A stretch of DNA of 64,000 bases, taken from assembly GCA_963825335.1 (NCBI GenBank), contig CAWGSP010000001.1, positions 1,488,001-1,552,000 of the forward strand, read 5' to 3'. The notes below the pieces were generated by a model that was not told where the DNA came from, did not search any database, and was given only the letters and a program-made list of their open reading frames with translations. A program made the translations under genes and the position numbers. This DNA is from Methanobacterium_B sp963825335 (lineage in GTDB: Archaea; Methanobacteriota; Methanobacteria; Methanobacteriales; Methanobacteriaceae). Numbering within the stretch: position 1 is the first letter of the stretch; each line of letters starts with the position of its first letter. Shown here piece by piece: positions 18,807 to 28,529 of this stretch.

Positions 18807-19568
18807 TTATTCCCCATTTCGATATTCGTGTGAGAATTCACGATCATATAGTTTGGAGGGAGTAATTTCTTTGGTATTAAGCACGTCACCAACAATTATC
18901 ATGGCAGTTTTAGTGATATCTGCCGATTGTACTCGTTCAGATATGTTATTCAAGGTGCCCTTCACAATTTTTTCATCTGGCCATGATGCTTTTTGCACAA
19001 CTGCGACCGGTGTTTCAGGTGCATAATGGGTTAACAGATCGTCTACAACATCGTCAATCATATGCACACCTAGAAATATGCACATGGTTGCATGATGCTC
19101 TGCGAGTTTTGAGAGAGCTTCAGATGAAGGTTTTGGTGTCCGGCCCTCTGGTCGTGTAATTATAACGGTCTGCGAAACTTCGGGGAGTGTGAGTTCAGTT
19201 TCAAGAGATGCTGCAGCTGCAAAGAATGAGCTGACACCAGGTATTATTTCAAATTTAATACTTTTATCTTTTAACCCTTCCATTTGCTCTCCTATAGCAC
19301 CGTAAATAGCGGGATCACCAGTGTGTACACGTGCAACAATTTTACCATTTCTAACAGAATTTTCCATTAATTCGAGGATTTCATCCAGGTTCATCGATGC
19401 ACTGTTGCGAATCAGGGCATCATCCGACGCACACGCTATAACCTCCCTATTAACAAGAGAACCCGCATAAATGATAACATCAGCTTTTTTAATGACATTA
19501 TAAGCTTTAATTGTTAAAAGTTCAGGGTCTCCCGGACCCCCACCTATAAAAACTACTTTTCCATCCAT
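18807..19568 (-). CDS. cbiF: Cobalt-precorrin-4 C11-methyltransferase
   Basis: About 253 residues from the ATG at 19568, which follows GGTGAAAATT; an in-frame ATG four codons earlier (19580) is the alternative. It is an SAM-dependent uroporphyrinogen-III-type methylase: the N-terminal FIGGGPGDPELLT loop, the YAGSLVN segment and VHTGDPAIYGAIGEQ are the SAM-binding blocks, and PGVSSFFAAAASLETELTLPEVSQTVI is characteristic of CbiF/CobM rather than CbiH or CobA. It methylates C11 of cobalt-precorrin-4 in the anaerobic cobamide pathway needed for methyltransferases of methanogenesis. No other cobalamin gene is adjacent. Confidence 0.92.
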   Translation of the reverse strand: MDGKVVFIGGGPGDPELLTIKAYNVIKKADVIIYAGSLVNREVIACASDDALIRNSASMNLDEILELMENSVRNGKIVARVHTGDPAIYGAIGEQMEGLKDKSIKFEIIPGVSSFFAAAASLETELTLPEVSQTVIITRPEGRTPKPSSEALSKLAEHHATMCIFLGVHMIDDVVDDLLTHYAPETPVAVVQKASWPDEKIVKGTLNNISERVQSADITKTAMIIVGDVLNTKEITPSKLYDREFSHEYRNGE

Positions 19569-19580
19569 AATTTTCACCAT

Positions 19581-20651
19581 TTTATAATTTATAAGACATA
19601 TATGTAGTAAAACTAAATCTATTTCGATCGATTATTTTCCTGTTTTTAATATCCGCCCTCATGGCAACGGTGAATGCATATTCCACTAACAGCCACATAA
19701 TGCTTAATATGTTTCGTTTTATTATCCTTAACATTAATGATGTTATCCATTGTTTTAACATCTATAAACCCACTATGGATACGATCAAAAACAATCATCA
19801 GACTTTATTTACGGGACATCAAAACATTAATTCTGTACTTTCCTCTACTGATCCGTTAATTTTAAACTTTTATGTTCGGTACAACCCAAAAATACTATCA
19901 ATTTAGATTTATACATATGCATTTATTTATTTGTATCAATGCTTATGAATACTGAAGAAATTATCAAATCTTAAAAGCTGATTTCTTGTTTATGATTACA
20001 AGTATCTTTGCATACAAAGGAACTCCAATAAAAGCTTATTTAGTAAAATGGAATAAAACAAGAACACATATGTAACTTACTCTAATTATCTTAAATTAAG
20101 TTATATAGGTTGCATTTGTTAATTTAAATAAAGGCAACCTAATTATGGTTATAAATGAACCAGTTCCAACTCCTGATCCCAAACTGGATACTGGTTAAAA
20201 TTGTAATTATATCATAGTCGAAAAACAGCTTATACCTACGGTTCAAGTATTGAAGTATTGTCAACATTTGGAGTTGTAGGTGAATCTGAATTAGTTGATT
20301 AGAAGAAACAATAAAGAATGCCAAAGTCATGGACATTAATGTAGATATAATAGTGAAGAAATAAACATAACGTATCTTTAACGATCTACGATACAAAGTG
20401 TATTGAATGAATTGGAATTGCAACATCAATCAAAGGAATGGCCATAGTTCACATAATTTGTCATGATGGCCAACTTATACTAAGTATATAATGTTGAATA
20501 AGATTGACCTATACTGATACTTTAAAAAATTAATAGCCGATTCCAGATGGTGGCATAATTGAATACATGATGATAAATTTAAAGAGGGGATGTTACTTAA
20601 TATTTACATGCTCTAATTGTTATTTCAAGAAAATGAATGGACATAATATAT
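19581..20651. other. Long region without an intact gene
   Basis: About 1.07 kb. Short frames at 19661-19906 (plus) and 20139-20429 (minus) have no ribosome site and unusual composition, so I do not call them. On the plus strand between about 20140 and 20560 there are short coding-like phrases broken by many stops (for example NEPVPTPDPKLDTG, then ETIKNAKVMDINVDIIVKK), which may be the remains of a decayed gene. This is weak. Confidence 0.3.
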
Positions 20652-21026
20652 TTAGGGAATATAACAAGGATTTAAAACTGGTCTTTCCTGTTTTTTTGTT
20701 TGGTATAGTTTCATATTATTTTTATAAAATTTAGGAAATCTATTAATATGATCTATAATCATTTGAATCAGAATGTTATTTTCCTTAGGTATGAGACGTT
20801 CGGGGATTATAATATCTAAAGTTATTAACAACATTTCTGAAGATTCGTCATATATTGTTTCAGATTTCATTGAGTATTCATCATTTATATACCATTCATA
20901 GTTATCTAAATGATTTTTTATAAATGAATAACGTTGTTCGCTTATTTTATTATCCTCAAAAATTAATATTATATCTGCAGAAAAAAGTGTTACATTTTTT
21001 ATTTTACTTCTAATAAATTTTAAAAT
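20652..21026 (-). CDS. Small protein paralogous to the gene at 21247-21579; ATT start proposed
   Basis: The frame is open from 21026 and encodes 124 residues. The first ATG (20870) would give only 72 and cut off a conserved half. ATT at 21026 follows GGGGTGAT at a spacing of five bases, and with this start the ADIILIFED segment falls at the same position as TDILLRFSD in the paralogue. Both also share YDES..LLLI.L..IP and a C-terminal QxIIxHxxxxFxxFYxxNxKL. No domain is recognised. It is the third gene of a minus-strand set with a paralogue and a zinc-ribbon gene. The start codon is inferred; a sequencing error in an ATG is possible. Confidence 0.6.
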   Translation of the reverse strand: MLKFIRSKIKNVTLFSADIILIFEDNKISEQRYSFIKNHLDNYEWYINDEYSMKSETIYDESSEMLLITLDIIIPERLIPKENNILIQMIIDHINRFPKFYKNNMKLYQTKKQERPVLNPCYIP

Positions 21027-21092
21027 ATGTCATCACCCCATTATTATATTGGTGTTAATGGCACTTAAATTTTTATAAAAAATGAATTTCTT

Positions 21093-21227
21093 TTATTTTT
21101 TTTCAATATTTCCAAATGTAAATTTACAATTAGGACATTTACTAATCATTCCACTAATATTCATTGCAGACCAACAATCCATCAAACCTTCGTAATCACA
21201 ATTTGGACATTTTTTAGATTCTTCCAT
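21093..21227 (-). CDS. Small zinc-ribbon protein (family member 2 of 3)
   Basis: 44 residues. CPNC at residues 7-10 and CPNC at 31-34 form a zinc ribbon; DYEGLMDCW after the first pair matches GFEGLMxC in the relatives at 6378-6530 and 43163-43297. It lies between two paralogous genes on the same strand (20 bases from the upstream stop, 66 bases to the next start), so the three are probably one operon. Two related zinc ribbons elsewhere in the window suggest a family of adaptors. No catalytic function can be assigned. Confidence 0.7.
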   Translation of the reverse strand: MEESKKCPNCDYEGLMDCWSAMNISGMISKCPNCKFTFGNIEKK

Positions 21228-21246
21228 ACTACTAGCCCTTCTCATT

Positions 21247-21579
21247 TTATTTAGATTCAATTAATTTAATATTTTTTTCATAGAAATTTGTAAATTTGTA
21301 AGATAAATGATTGATTATTTGTTCTAAATCCATAGCTTCAGATTTATGAATATTAGGAATTGATAAAATAAGTCTTATCAATAATAGTTTTTCAGATTCA
21401 TCATATTTTGTATCAATGGTCAATGAACATTCACTATTTATATTTAACTCAAAATATTCCAATAACTCGCAAATAGGAGCAGATTTTTCTTTGTTGAGTC
21501 CAATATCACTAAATCTAAGTAATATATCTGTGGTGAGCTTTGTTTTATCTAATATTTCATAAGAAATGGTTCTTATCAA
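21247..21579 (-). CDS. Small alpha/beta protein, first gene of the zinc-ribbon operon
   Basis: 110 residues from a TTG at 21579, preceded by GGGGGATT. The sequence alternates predicted strands and helices with a conserved centre (KYDESEKLLLIRLILSIPNIH) and a C-terminal helix ending FTNFYEKNIKLIESK. It is a paralogue of the product of 20652-21026 and a likely distant relative of the one at 11641-12027. No signal peptide, membrane helix or known motif is seen, so it is probably cytoplasmic. The upstream 18-bp tandem duplication contains a second copy of its ribosome-site sequence. Confidence 0.65.
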   Translation of the reverse strand: MIRTISYEILDKTKLTTDILLRFSDIGLNKEKSAPICELLEYFELNINSECSLTIDTKYDESEKLLLIRLILSIPNIHKSEAMDLEQIINHLSYKFTNFYEKNIKLIESK

Positions 21580-21585
21580 TATTAT

Positions 21586-21620
21586 AATCCCCCAAACTAT
21601 ATTAATCCCCCAAACTATAT
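21586..21620. repeat. 18-bp tandem duplication covering a ribosome site
   Basis: AATCCCCCAAACTATATT (21586-21603) is followed directly by AATCCCCCAAACTATAT (21604-21620). On the minus strand each unit supplies GGGGGATT; the copy nearer the gene precedes the TTG start at 21579. Confidence 0.7.
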
Positions 21621-22237
21621 CTCTTAATAACTATAAGATTAAAAATATTAATAGTATTTGGTTAGAAAAATATAGTGAAAGTTAATAAAATATAGTTAAA
21701 AATAGAAATCATTTATTTAAAATAGAAAGTTATTTAAAAAAAATTATTCGTATTAACGGATTATTTTAAATAGATTGCTAAAATAGTTATATCTAAATAA
21801 ACCCCAGAATAGCTACCAATTCATTACAATAGGATCATCAAAAACAAATAAGTAATCTGGCTCTGCAATAATTATTACTAATTAGATTAATATTTCCTTA
21901 ACTTCATTATAAGTTTCTTTGTAGTTAAAGTTGAAAGATTACATTTTCATTAGTACTGGCTTAGCCTTTTCAAGGGAAGTAATAAGAACAAAAATAGGAC
22001 TGGAACTAATTATACCAAAATTACTAAATTTTTTTTGTAAGTCTTTAAAAACTTCAAAAACTAAAATATAATAGAATTTTAAAGTTATTTGTTAGTTATT
22101 TATGATATTGTAGGATTCATGAGTGTAAATATTTTTTATATAACAAATTTTTAACAGATAAATGTTATAATTTTGATGTAAAAAAAATTTAAAATTGTAG
22201 ATTTATTTTATTAAAAATATTCATCAATATAATAGAA
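21621..22237. other. Gap between the zinc-ribbon operon and the glycosyltransferase
   Basis: About 620 very AT-rich bases, with repeated ATATAGTTAAAAATAG-like words close to 21680-21710. No gene is supported. Confidence 0.35.
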
Positions 22238-23125
22238 TTATTTCTTTTTAATAGCTCTGTCTATCATTCTGCCCATTGAGTGGAGGATGATCCCCGTAAA
22301 TGCGATAAATCCCCCACCAATAGTTAACAGTGCAGATAGGGTAGTGGGTGCTAGGCTGTGACTTCCACCACCAAGATAATCTGAGAAGAATATTAAACCG
22401 GATGATAGGCCGACAATTATAAGTATGATCCCTGGAATGGTGAAATAGTATAGTGGTCTGTTAAATTCCATGTCTTGTAACAGTTTAACAAGTACGGTCA
22501 CTCCGTGTCTTATTGGATTTTGTTTAGAACCATTTGGATTGTAACGAACACTTATTTCGACTTCTTTAATTTTTAGATTTGCATTAGAAGCTTCAATCAA
22601 CATTTCACTCTCAATACCAAAACCAGTTTCTAGGAAATTGAATACAGGTAAGGTATGTTTTGCAAAGGCCCTGAAACCACTTTGGCTGTCAGTAACACTA
22701 CTGTGTGCATTGAAATTTGTGGCTATATCCAGAACATTTTGACCCACACGTCGATATGATGGTGTGTTTTTTTCTCCACCATTTAAATATCTGCTACCGT
22801 TAACAATATCAGCTTCACCATTTATTATGGGTTGTAGGAGATTGGGTATTTCTGATGTTTTATGCTGACCATCGCCATCGATGGTGACCAGTATATCTGA
22901 ATCTTTGGCAGTTTGAAAACCAGTTTTCAGCGCCATACCTTTGCCCAAATTTTTTTCGTGGTGAACTATCTCAGCACCAGCTAACTCTGCTATCTCACTT
23001 GTTCTATCCGTACTACCATCATCGATTACTATAACACGATCTACATAGTTTCTGGTTGCTAAAACAACACTTCCTATCGATATTTGCTCATTGTAAGCCG
23101 GTATTATGGCTGTTACTTGTAACAT
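22238..23125 (-). CDS. Dolichyl-phosphate-type glycosyltransferase (GT2) with C-terminal membrane helices
   Basis: 295 residues from the ATG at 23125, directly after a GGGGGG ribosome site; an upstream TTG would include that site and is unlikely. The GT2 fold shows IPAYNEQISIGSV, VIDDGSTDRT, a DGDGQH nucleotide/metal motif and GSRYLNGG. Two C-terminal helices (about 224-245 and 260-285) resemble archaeal AglD/AglJ-like and DPM1-like enzymes that load a sugar on a dolichyl phosphate carrier for protein N-glycosylation or surface polymers. A sugar-nucleotide dehydratase lies 170 bases upstream on the same strand, so the two probably belong to one surface-glycan pathway. The sugar is unknown. 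Confidence 0.85.
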   Translation of the reverse strand: MLQVTAIIPAYNEQISIGSVVLATRNYVDRVIVIDDGSTDRTSEIAELAGAEIVHHEKNLGKGMALKTGFQTAKDSDILVTIDGDGQHKTSEIPNLLQPIINGEADIVNGSRYLNGGEKNTPSYRRVGQNVLDIATNFNAHSSVTDSQSGFRAFAKHTLPVFNFLETGFGIESEMLIEASNANLKIKEVEISVRYNPNGSKQNPIRHGVTVLVKLLQDMEFNRPLYYFTIPGIILIIVGLSSGLIFFSDYLGGGSHSLAPTTLSALLTIGGGFIAFTGIILHSMGRMIDRAIKKK

Positions 23126-23298
23126 GTTTCCCCCCAAAATGTTACTTTATATTTTGTTATAATATGAATTATTATTGTTTATAATAGATATTTAATTTTA
23201 TGTCGAAAAATTTGTATAATTTAAATGATCTAACCTTATTTTAACAATCAAACAACATAAAACATTCGCTGATGTAACAGATGATTTGAAAGTTATCA

Positions 23299-24525
23299 TT
23301 ATGAATCATCTTTTTTTTTGAAATAGTTTAATTGGTCATTTATGATATTTTTGAGTGAATAATTAATTTTTGCTCCGATCTTCTGGATCTTTTGGGTGTC
23401 AGCAAGCATTATAGGAACTTCAGCAGGCCTGAAACGTTCAGGGTCAAATTCAATGATAATTTTCCCATGGTCAGTATCTACATTGATGCCCCCATCTTCT
23501 ATAGTATATTCTAGGTTTTCTTCAAGCATTAGTCTGTCTACATTGGTTTTATCAAATTTAACACCGAATATCTGGTTTTGATCCTTTGATGTTGGTTCGG
23601 TAATCTTTTTTTCGCCTTTAAATGTTTCTATTTTATTGATTTGATATCCTGCTTCTTCTAAACTTATCAATATGTAACTCAATACCGAGTTGGTTCTCAT
23701 AGCGCCCTGATTATACACATCACCGGAGTTACCGTTTGAAGCAAGTTTCATATAACCTTGGATAATGTCTTTAACATGGGACCAGTCTTTGAATGAATTT
23801 AAATTTCCTATTTTAATACGGTCAGATTTTCCAGTTTTGATATCCGCGACTTGACTCGTAATTACGGATGTTACGAACATCATTCCACGACCTGCACCTT
23901 CATGGTTGAAAGCCCGGGATACAACTGTATCCATGCCAAAGGAATCAAAATAGTTTCTCATTAGAAAATCTCCATAAACCTTTGAAGTGGCGTATGGCGA
24001 CATGGGCCTCAATGGGTTGGTTTCCTTTATAGGTAATTCTGGAATTTTATCTGGTTCAGGGAATATTGTTTGGTGCTGGGATTTCACACGTTTGTACTGT
24101 TCATTTGAAGTTATTATTAGACCATACTCTTCACTAGAACCAGCAAAAACTACTTTTGGATCATAATCTTTCATACGTATAGCATCTAACAAATTAGCAG
24201 TTCCAATACAGTTAATGATTTGTGTACCCAAAGGATTTTTGAACGATGCCGGTACAAACGATTGGGCAGCTAAATGAAATAGATAGTCCGGCTGTGAGAT
24301 ATCTAAAGCATTCGCCAGAGAAGTTATATCTGTAAGATCCCCTTCAATGAGTTTTAAAGCATCTTCAATACCGTGATCTTTCAAGTTTTTGCTATAAAGA
24401 TCTCCTGTTCCTTTTTGTATCAATCCATAAACATTAGAATCATTTTTTAACAGTTCTTCTGCTAAATATGATCCAACAAAACCATCAGCGCCAGTTATCA
24501 AAACATTTTTATCTTTCCATTTCAT
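23299..24525 (-). CDS. NAD-dependent epimerase/dehydratase, GDP-mannose 4,6-dehydratase-like
   Basis: 408 residues; GGGAGTGAT precedes the ATG. It is an extended short-chain dehydrogenase: NAD loop TGADGFVG at residues 11-18, HLAAQS near 84-89, SSEEYG at 130-135 in place of the usual catalytic Ser/Thr segment, and Y178-x3-K182. FNHEGAGRG and the DWSHVKD segment are typical of GDP-mannose 4,6-dehydratases. It would make a 4-keto-6-deoxy sugar nucleotide. A C-terminal extension of about 60 residues is longer than in bacterial Gmd (about 350 residues) and contains an EFDPERFRPAEVP block. The adjacent glycosyltransferase is a likely user of the sugar. Confidence 0.82.
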   Translation of the reverse strand: MKWKDKNVLITGADGFVGSYLAEELLKNDSNVYGLIQKGTGDLYSKNLKDHGIEDALKLIEGDLTDITSLANALDISQPDYLFHLAAQSFVPASFKNPLGTQIINCIGTANLLDAIRMKDYDPKVVFAGSSEEYGLIITSNEQYKRVKSQHQTIFPEPDKIPELPIKETNPLRPMSPYATSKVYGDFLMRNYFDSFGMDTVVSRAFNHEGAGRGMMFVTSVITSQVADIKTGKSDRIKIGNLNSFKDWSHVKDIIQGYMKLASNGNSGDVYNQGAMRTNSVLSYILISLEEAGYQINKIETFKGEKKITEPTSKDQNQIFGVKFDKTNVDRLMLEENLEYTIEDGGINVDTDHGKIIIEFDPERFRPAEVPIMLADTQKIQKIGAKINYSLKNIINDQLNYFKKKDDS

Positions 24526-25091
24526 TAAATCACTCCCATGCCTTTCTATTTACTATCTTTTGTAATTCTAACACTTAATTTTATAGTATAAAAAAGTTCT
24601 AAGAAATTTAGCTTTGTTAAAGAAAATTATTTGGAGATGATACAAAATTGATTAATATTATTTTTAGTATTTTTAACATTGTTCGATAGTGAAATTAACT
24701 TGAACTTTAAAAGAAAAAAGATTAAAATTCACGATCCGAATAACCTCATATGAAAAGATATTTACAACAATAAACTACAATGGTTTGGCTTAAAATTATA
24801 ATGATAAATTTACCCAATTAAATCATTTTTAGATATCAAAACCAATAGGTATTAAGATGTTCAAGAATATAAAAACGGATTAACATAGAATCATCTAGAG
24901 AAACAAATCAACTCGAATTTTGGAGATTAGTTTCATGTCAAATTCAAAAATGAAAATGGATTGCCACATATTCATGCCCGAAAATTTTCTATTTCACTCT
25001 AAAAAAGAGACTATATTAAGTTAAATATATATCTTATCTAATGAAATTAAATTTAACAGTCATATTTTAAATTCTTATATGGTACGATACA
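24526..25091. other. Divergent intergenic region
   Basis: 566 bases between the minus-strand dehydratase and the plus-strand TPR-CPBP gene. It must hold both promoters. ATATATATCTTATCT near 25025 is AT-rich enough for a TATA element, but I see no clear motif. Confidence 0.35.
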
Positions 25092-26417
25092 ATGTCTCGA
25101 AACGATGCCAATGAATTTTTAGAAACAGGATCAAAGCTCCATGCACTGGGAGTGCTTGATGAAGCATTGACCTATTATCAAAAGGCGTTGAATTATCTTA
25201 AAAATTCAGAGGATAAGAAAACCGAAGCAGATACCCTGCTGGAAATTGGTAACATATATCTCGAACGTGCAGACTTCAAAAATGCCGAGAAATACTTTAG
25301 AAACGCTCTGAGACTCTATAAAAATGTTCAAGATGATTTGGGCCGTGGTTATGCATATACAGGTCTGGGCTTATTAGAGGAGAAACAAGAAAAATTTACT
25401 GAAGCTCGTGAATTATACTCTCATGCCATCAAGATATTTCACAATAAAAAGGACATAGAAAGGGAAGCAGCAGTAATTGCATTATTAGGAGGAACATATG
25501 AATCCCAATCAGCTTGGGAAGATGCAATAATGGAATACAATAAAGCTATTTCCATATTTGAAAAATTAGGTAAGAAGAATAAGGAAGAGGAGATAAACGC
25601 ACTCATCTCTAATATCTCGGGTGTGCGTTCTAAGAGTAAGACAACCCGCGGCGAGAAAATAATGATTATTGTTTATTTGCTTGCTTTAATCATGGCCGAG
25701 ACGCTGGTTGCCTATGTGAACATACCTGCTGGTCTTACGCTGGAAGGTATCATATTGTTTGGACTGCTTGTAAATTCATCCCTCGATGTGTCGTACAACT
25801 ATGCTGTAATGTTGAGGGCTATGATGATTCTTCCAATGATAAGGATAATAGGTCTTTCAATACCTTTGATGCAGATCCAGCCATTATATTGGTTCCCTAT
25901 AATAGCAGTACCATTATTTGCAGCTTCATATACCATCATGAAAAATCAGGGGTTATCAAGAAAACATGTTGGTCTGATTTTGGGCAATGTAAAAATCCAA
26001 TTTTTGGTGGCTTTGACGGGAGTATTTTTGGGTACAATAGAATATACAATACTTCAACCTAAACCATTGATAGCTACTTTGGACCCTTTTACACTGATAA
26101 CTGCTGCCATTATTCTAATTGTATCAACAGGATTTGCAGAGGAATTGTTGTTCAGGGGAATTCTACAGAAGAATGCTGAAAACTTTTTAGGCCCGGGTTT
26201 GGGTTTGCTTTACACTGCACTATTATTTACGGCACTTCACATCGGTTGGCATTCATTCCATGATCTGATATTTGTTTTCTGTGTTGCACTGTTCTACGGT
26301 ATAACATTCCAGAAGACCAGGAGCATTGTGGGTGTTACATTCTCCCATGGTATATCAAATTCATTCCTATTTTTGATTATACCATTCTATGCACCTGTAC
26401 TTTTCCATTTCATCTGA
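25092..26417 (+). CDS. TPR repeats fused to a CPBP-family intramembrane metalloprotease
   Basis: 441 residues. Residues 8-165 form four TPR units (ALGxxxEAxxYYxKAL type), a protein-binding scaffold. About eight membrane helices follow from residue 190. The CPBP catalytic motifs are present: EE at 350-351 with R355 (EELLFRG), H383 (FTALH) and H419 (TFSHG), all expected for Rce1-like glutamate proteases. Members cleave CAAX proteins in eukaryotes and are linked with peptide maturation or bacteriocin immunity in bacteria. The cytoplasmic TPR domain probably recruits substrates. The nearest gene downstream is convergent, so it is monocistronic. Substrate unknown. Confidence 0.85.
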   Translation: MSRNDANEFLETGSKLHALGVLDEALTYYQKALNYLKNSEDKKTEADTLLEIGNIYLERADFKNAEKYFRNALRLYKNVQDDLGRGYAYTGLGLLEEKQEKFTEARELYSHAIKIFHNKKDIEREAAVIALLGGTYESQSAWEDAIMEYNKAISIFEKLGKKNKEEEINALISNISGVRSKSKTTRGEKIMIIVYLLALIMAETLVAYVNIPAGLTLEGIILFGLLVNSSLDVSYNYAVMLRAMMILPMIRIIGLSIPLMQIQPLYWFPIIAVPLFAASYTIMKNQGLSRKHVGLILGNVKIQFLVALTGVFLGTIEYTILQPKPLIATLDPFTLITAAIILIVSTGFAEELLFRGILQKNAENFLGPGLGLLYTALLFTALHIGWHSFHDLIFVFCVALFYGITFQKTRSIVGVTFSHGISNSFLFLIIPFYAPVLFHFI

Positions 26418-26446
26418 AAGTAATAACAAATTTTTTTTAAGTAGTT

Positions 26447-26782
26447 TCAGGGTAATTTGTCTCCTTGGAAGCTGTTACAAAGATGGATTTCGTAGTTGAA
26501 TATCCCGGCCACAACACCGGGATCTCCTTCCATTATTTCTTTCACTTCATCTGGATCACAATTAAAAATTGCCAGACCCCTTATATCACTTTCATCGGTT
26601 ATTCTACATACAATTGATAATTTACCCTCCTTTCTGAGTTGAAAATTCCTTTCTCCGTGTTCAATTTTGATTGAATCGGTTCCGGGGTCATGAATTTTAT
26701 CTGTTGCCCTCAAGATCACAGCGGTGTAATCCTTTGTTTTTGTAAGCATTTGTTTCATATATTCATCATTTAATTCTGTCAT
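26447..26782 (-). CDS. YCII-like dimeric alpha/beta-barrel protein
   Basis: 111 residues; GAGGTG lies before the ATG. The C-terminal block DEVKEIMEGDPGVVAGIFNYEI is typical of YCII-related proteins, in which a conserved His/Asp pair lies in the barrel; here the DP of GDPGV remains and a histidine follows in YEIHLC. Some relatives are dehalogenase- or isomerase-like, most have no known function. It follows (in its own direction) the start region of a decayed hydrolase, with about 75 bases between them. Function not assigned. Confidence 0.65.
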   Translation of the reverse strand: MTELNDEYMKQMLTKTKDYTAVILRATDKIHDPGTDSIKIEHGERNFQLRKEGKLSIVCRITDESDIRGLAIFNCDPDEVKEIMEGDPGVVAGIFNYEIHLCNSFQGDKLP

Positions 26783-26855
26783 GTTCTACACCTCAAAGAT
26801 TTTTTTTGTCTGTATCAAAATTTTTTTTCATTAAAAATTTTATCTAAACGATCAT

Positions 26856-27660
26856 TTAAGTGTGTTTTTTAATCCATATGTCAATATAGGCCAATACTTC
26901 TTCCCATCCTTTTTTCTAATATGGTCCGATGTGAATGGTCTGGAAATTCGGGAAAATCTGTTACAGCACTAGAATCGCTGTATTTATTGTAGTTAGATTT
27001 CGAAACAGCAGATGGTACAATGTGGTTGTTTCCACCCGTGATCAATAAGAGCGGGCTCCTTTTATCGTTTTTGTAGTTGACGTTGGTGGAATCATGGCTG
27101 TTAAAGTCGTCAAAAACACTTTCAAAAACAGTACGCCTAGTATCTGGTATGGTGTATTTATCGTAGGCTATCTTTGCATCCTTTTTTGAAAGATTGTTAG
27201 CAAATGCATAGTGGAACTCATCAAAAATAAGATTAACAGCTTTATGTTTGTTTCCAAGTCTCGATAGAACTGGAAATATAGATTTTATTTCGGCATATGT
27301 TAATTTATACACTCCTTTAGGAGCAGCAGAGTCTATTCCAACACCTGCTGATTCATATCCATTATCTATTAAAACTTGAACACTAAACCTCAGAATGAAT
27401 GTCCAATCAGAATTGGTGGCCATTCCATCGTATGAATAATATTCGCGTAAGTGTTCTATAACATCACCTAACCCAAGATTTGCTAATTTTGGGTGCATTT
27501 TTACGTACATCCTTTATGTCCCTTTCGTAACTTGGCCAGCCCGTGCTATAACACCGTATCTTACTCCTCAAATTTCCCTTTAAAATTTTTTCTTAGCTTA
27601 TTGGTGTCATCCAGAGTCCGTGAATGAGTAATTTTGTATATCTCGATTCGATCGAAGAAT
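26856..27660 (-). pseudogene. Decayed alpha/beta hydrolase
   Basis: Fragments in several frames align with one alpha/beta hydrolase. LLIHGLWMTPIS (near 27625) is the oxyanion-loop start and is followed by a stop. WPSYERDIKDVRKNAPKIS (near 27530) is in another frame, and a 209-codon open stretch begins near 27510. Within it, the segment that should hold the nucleophile elbow (GHSFGG-like) is missing: the text jumps to VLIDNGYESAGVGIDSAAPKGV. At the 3' end an extra base changes the frame; the lost ending GWEEVLAYIDIWIKKHT stops at 26856. Loss of the catalytic serine, internal deletion and several frameshifts make this a true pseudogene. Confidence 0.8.
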
Positions 27661-27860
27661 TTCTTCCATCTATTAGACATCTTAAAATTTATTAATTGCA
27701 GGTCTTTGTTATTTGATCGATCATTAAGAATAATTAATCCGCAATATCATTTAATTACACCTTTTAACATCTATAATATTCTGTAATTTTAATGATATAA
27801 AATTTGTGAAATGAATAGATGATAAGTAGTTTGATATTTAAAAAAAAATTTAACAAGTAT

Positions 27861-28469
27861 TCACATGTAATATGTCTTGCTCACGTGTGTAACATTTCCA
27901 TTGCTGGTATTAGGGTGATATATGTAGTTAGCAACAACAGCTATTCTGTTACTCTCTTGGACCAGATTGAATGTGCCTTTCCAATAGGTATCGGGGCCGA
28001 TGATCTGGAAATATCCTGGAAAATTGGTTCCATTATTTGAAAAGTTCCCATATCCTGTCCACGCAGCACAACTCATTGCGAAATGTCCTGAAACTGGTGT
28101 TTCGAACATTGCCTTTTTGAAGTTCTGCTTCAATAGGTCATTGATTGTGTCGAAGGTCACATTGATAGAGTCTATGCTTCCATTCCCATTCAATCCACCC
28201 TGAGCATATTCTAAGGGATCATCTGCCTCTTCTGTACCGGGCAGCATTACATTGAATTTGAATTTATTTCCCATACCTTGAATATTGTACACTCCACCAA
28301 GTGATGGACCGTCTGGTGTGTCATTGGGTATCGATACATATGCTGTGTAGTTGTAGGTTATTACATCAAATGCGTCATTTTCTATTGTTCCGTTCGCTAT
28401 TTCGAATATGGATAAACCAAAAACAGCGATCAATATAACTAAAATAGATAGTTTGATTTTCTTATCCAC
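27861..28469 (-). CDS. Secreted hypothetical protein
   Basis: About 202 residues from a GTG at 28469, four bases after GGTGAT; an upstream in-frame ATG (28481) overlaps that site. An N-terminal hydrophobic helix (about 7-25) follows DKKIK and looks like a signal peptide or anchor. The rest is rich in Asn, Thr and NxS/T sites and predicted beta strands, as expected outside the cell. Two cysteines are present, one in MSCAAWTG. No domain is recognised. It is the last of a minus-strand run of secreted and membrane genes from 31018 to 27861. Confidence 0.65.
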   Translation of the reverse strand: MDKKIKLSILVILIAVFGLSIFEIANGTIENDAFDVITYNYTAYVSIPNDTPDGPSLGGVYNIQGMGNKFKFNVMLPGTEEADDPLEYAQGGLNGNGSIDSINVTFDTINDLLKQNFKKAMFETPVSGHFAMSCAAWTGYGNFSNNGTNFPGYFQIIGPDTYWKGTFNLVQESNRIAVVANYIYHPNTSNGNVTHVSKTYYM

Positions 28470-28529
28470 ATGTATCACCATTGAGATTTCCCATTAAAAA
28501 GAAAAAAAGAAAAAAGATTTTTCAATTGT

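Noticed and set aside
19661..20429. Two short frames in the gap after cbiF
   Set aside because: Low-complexity composition and no ribosome site; the region looks non-coding or fully decayed.
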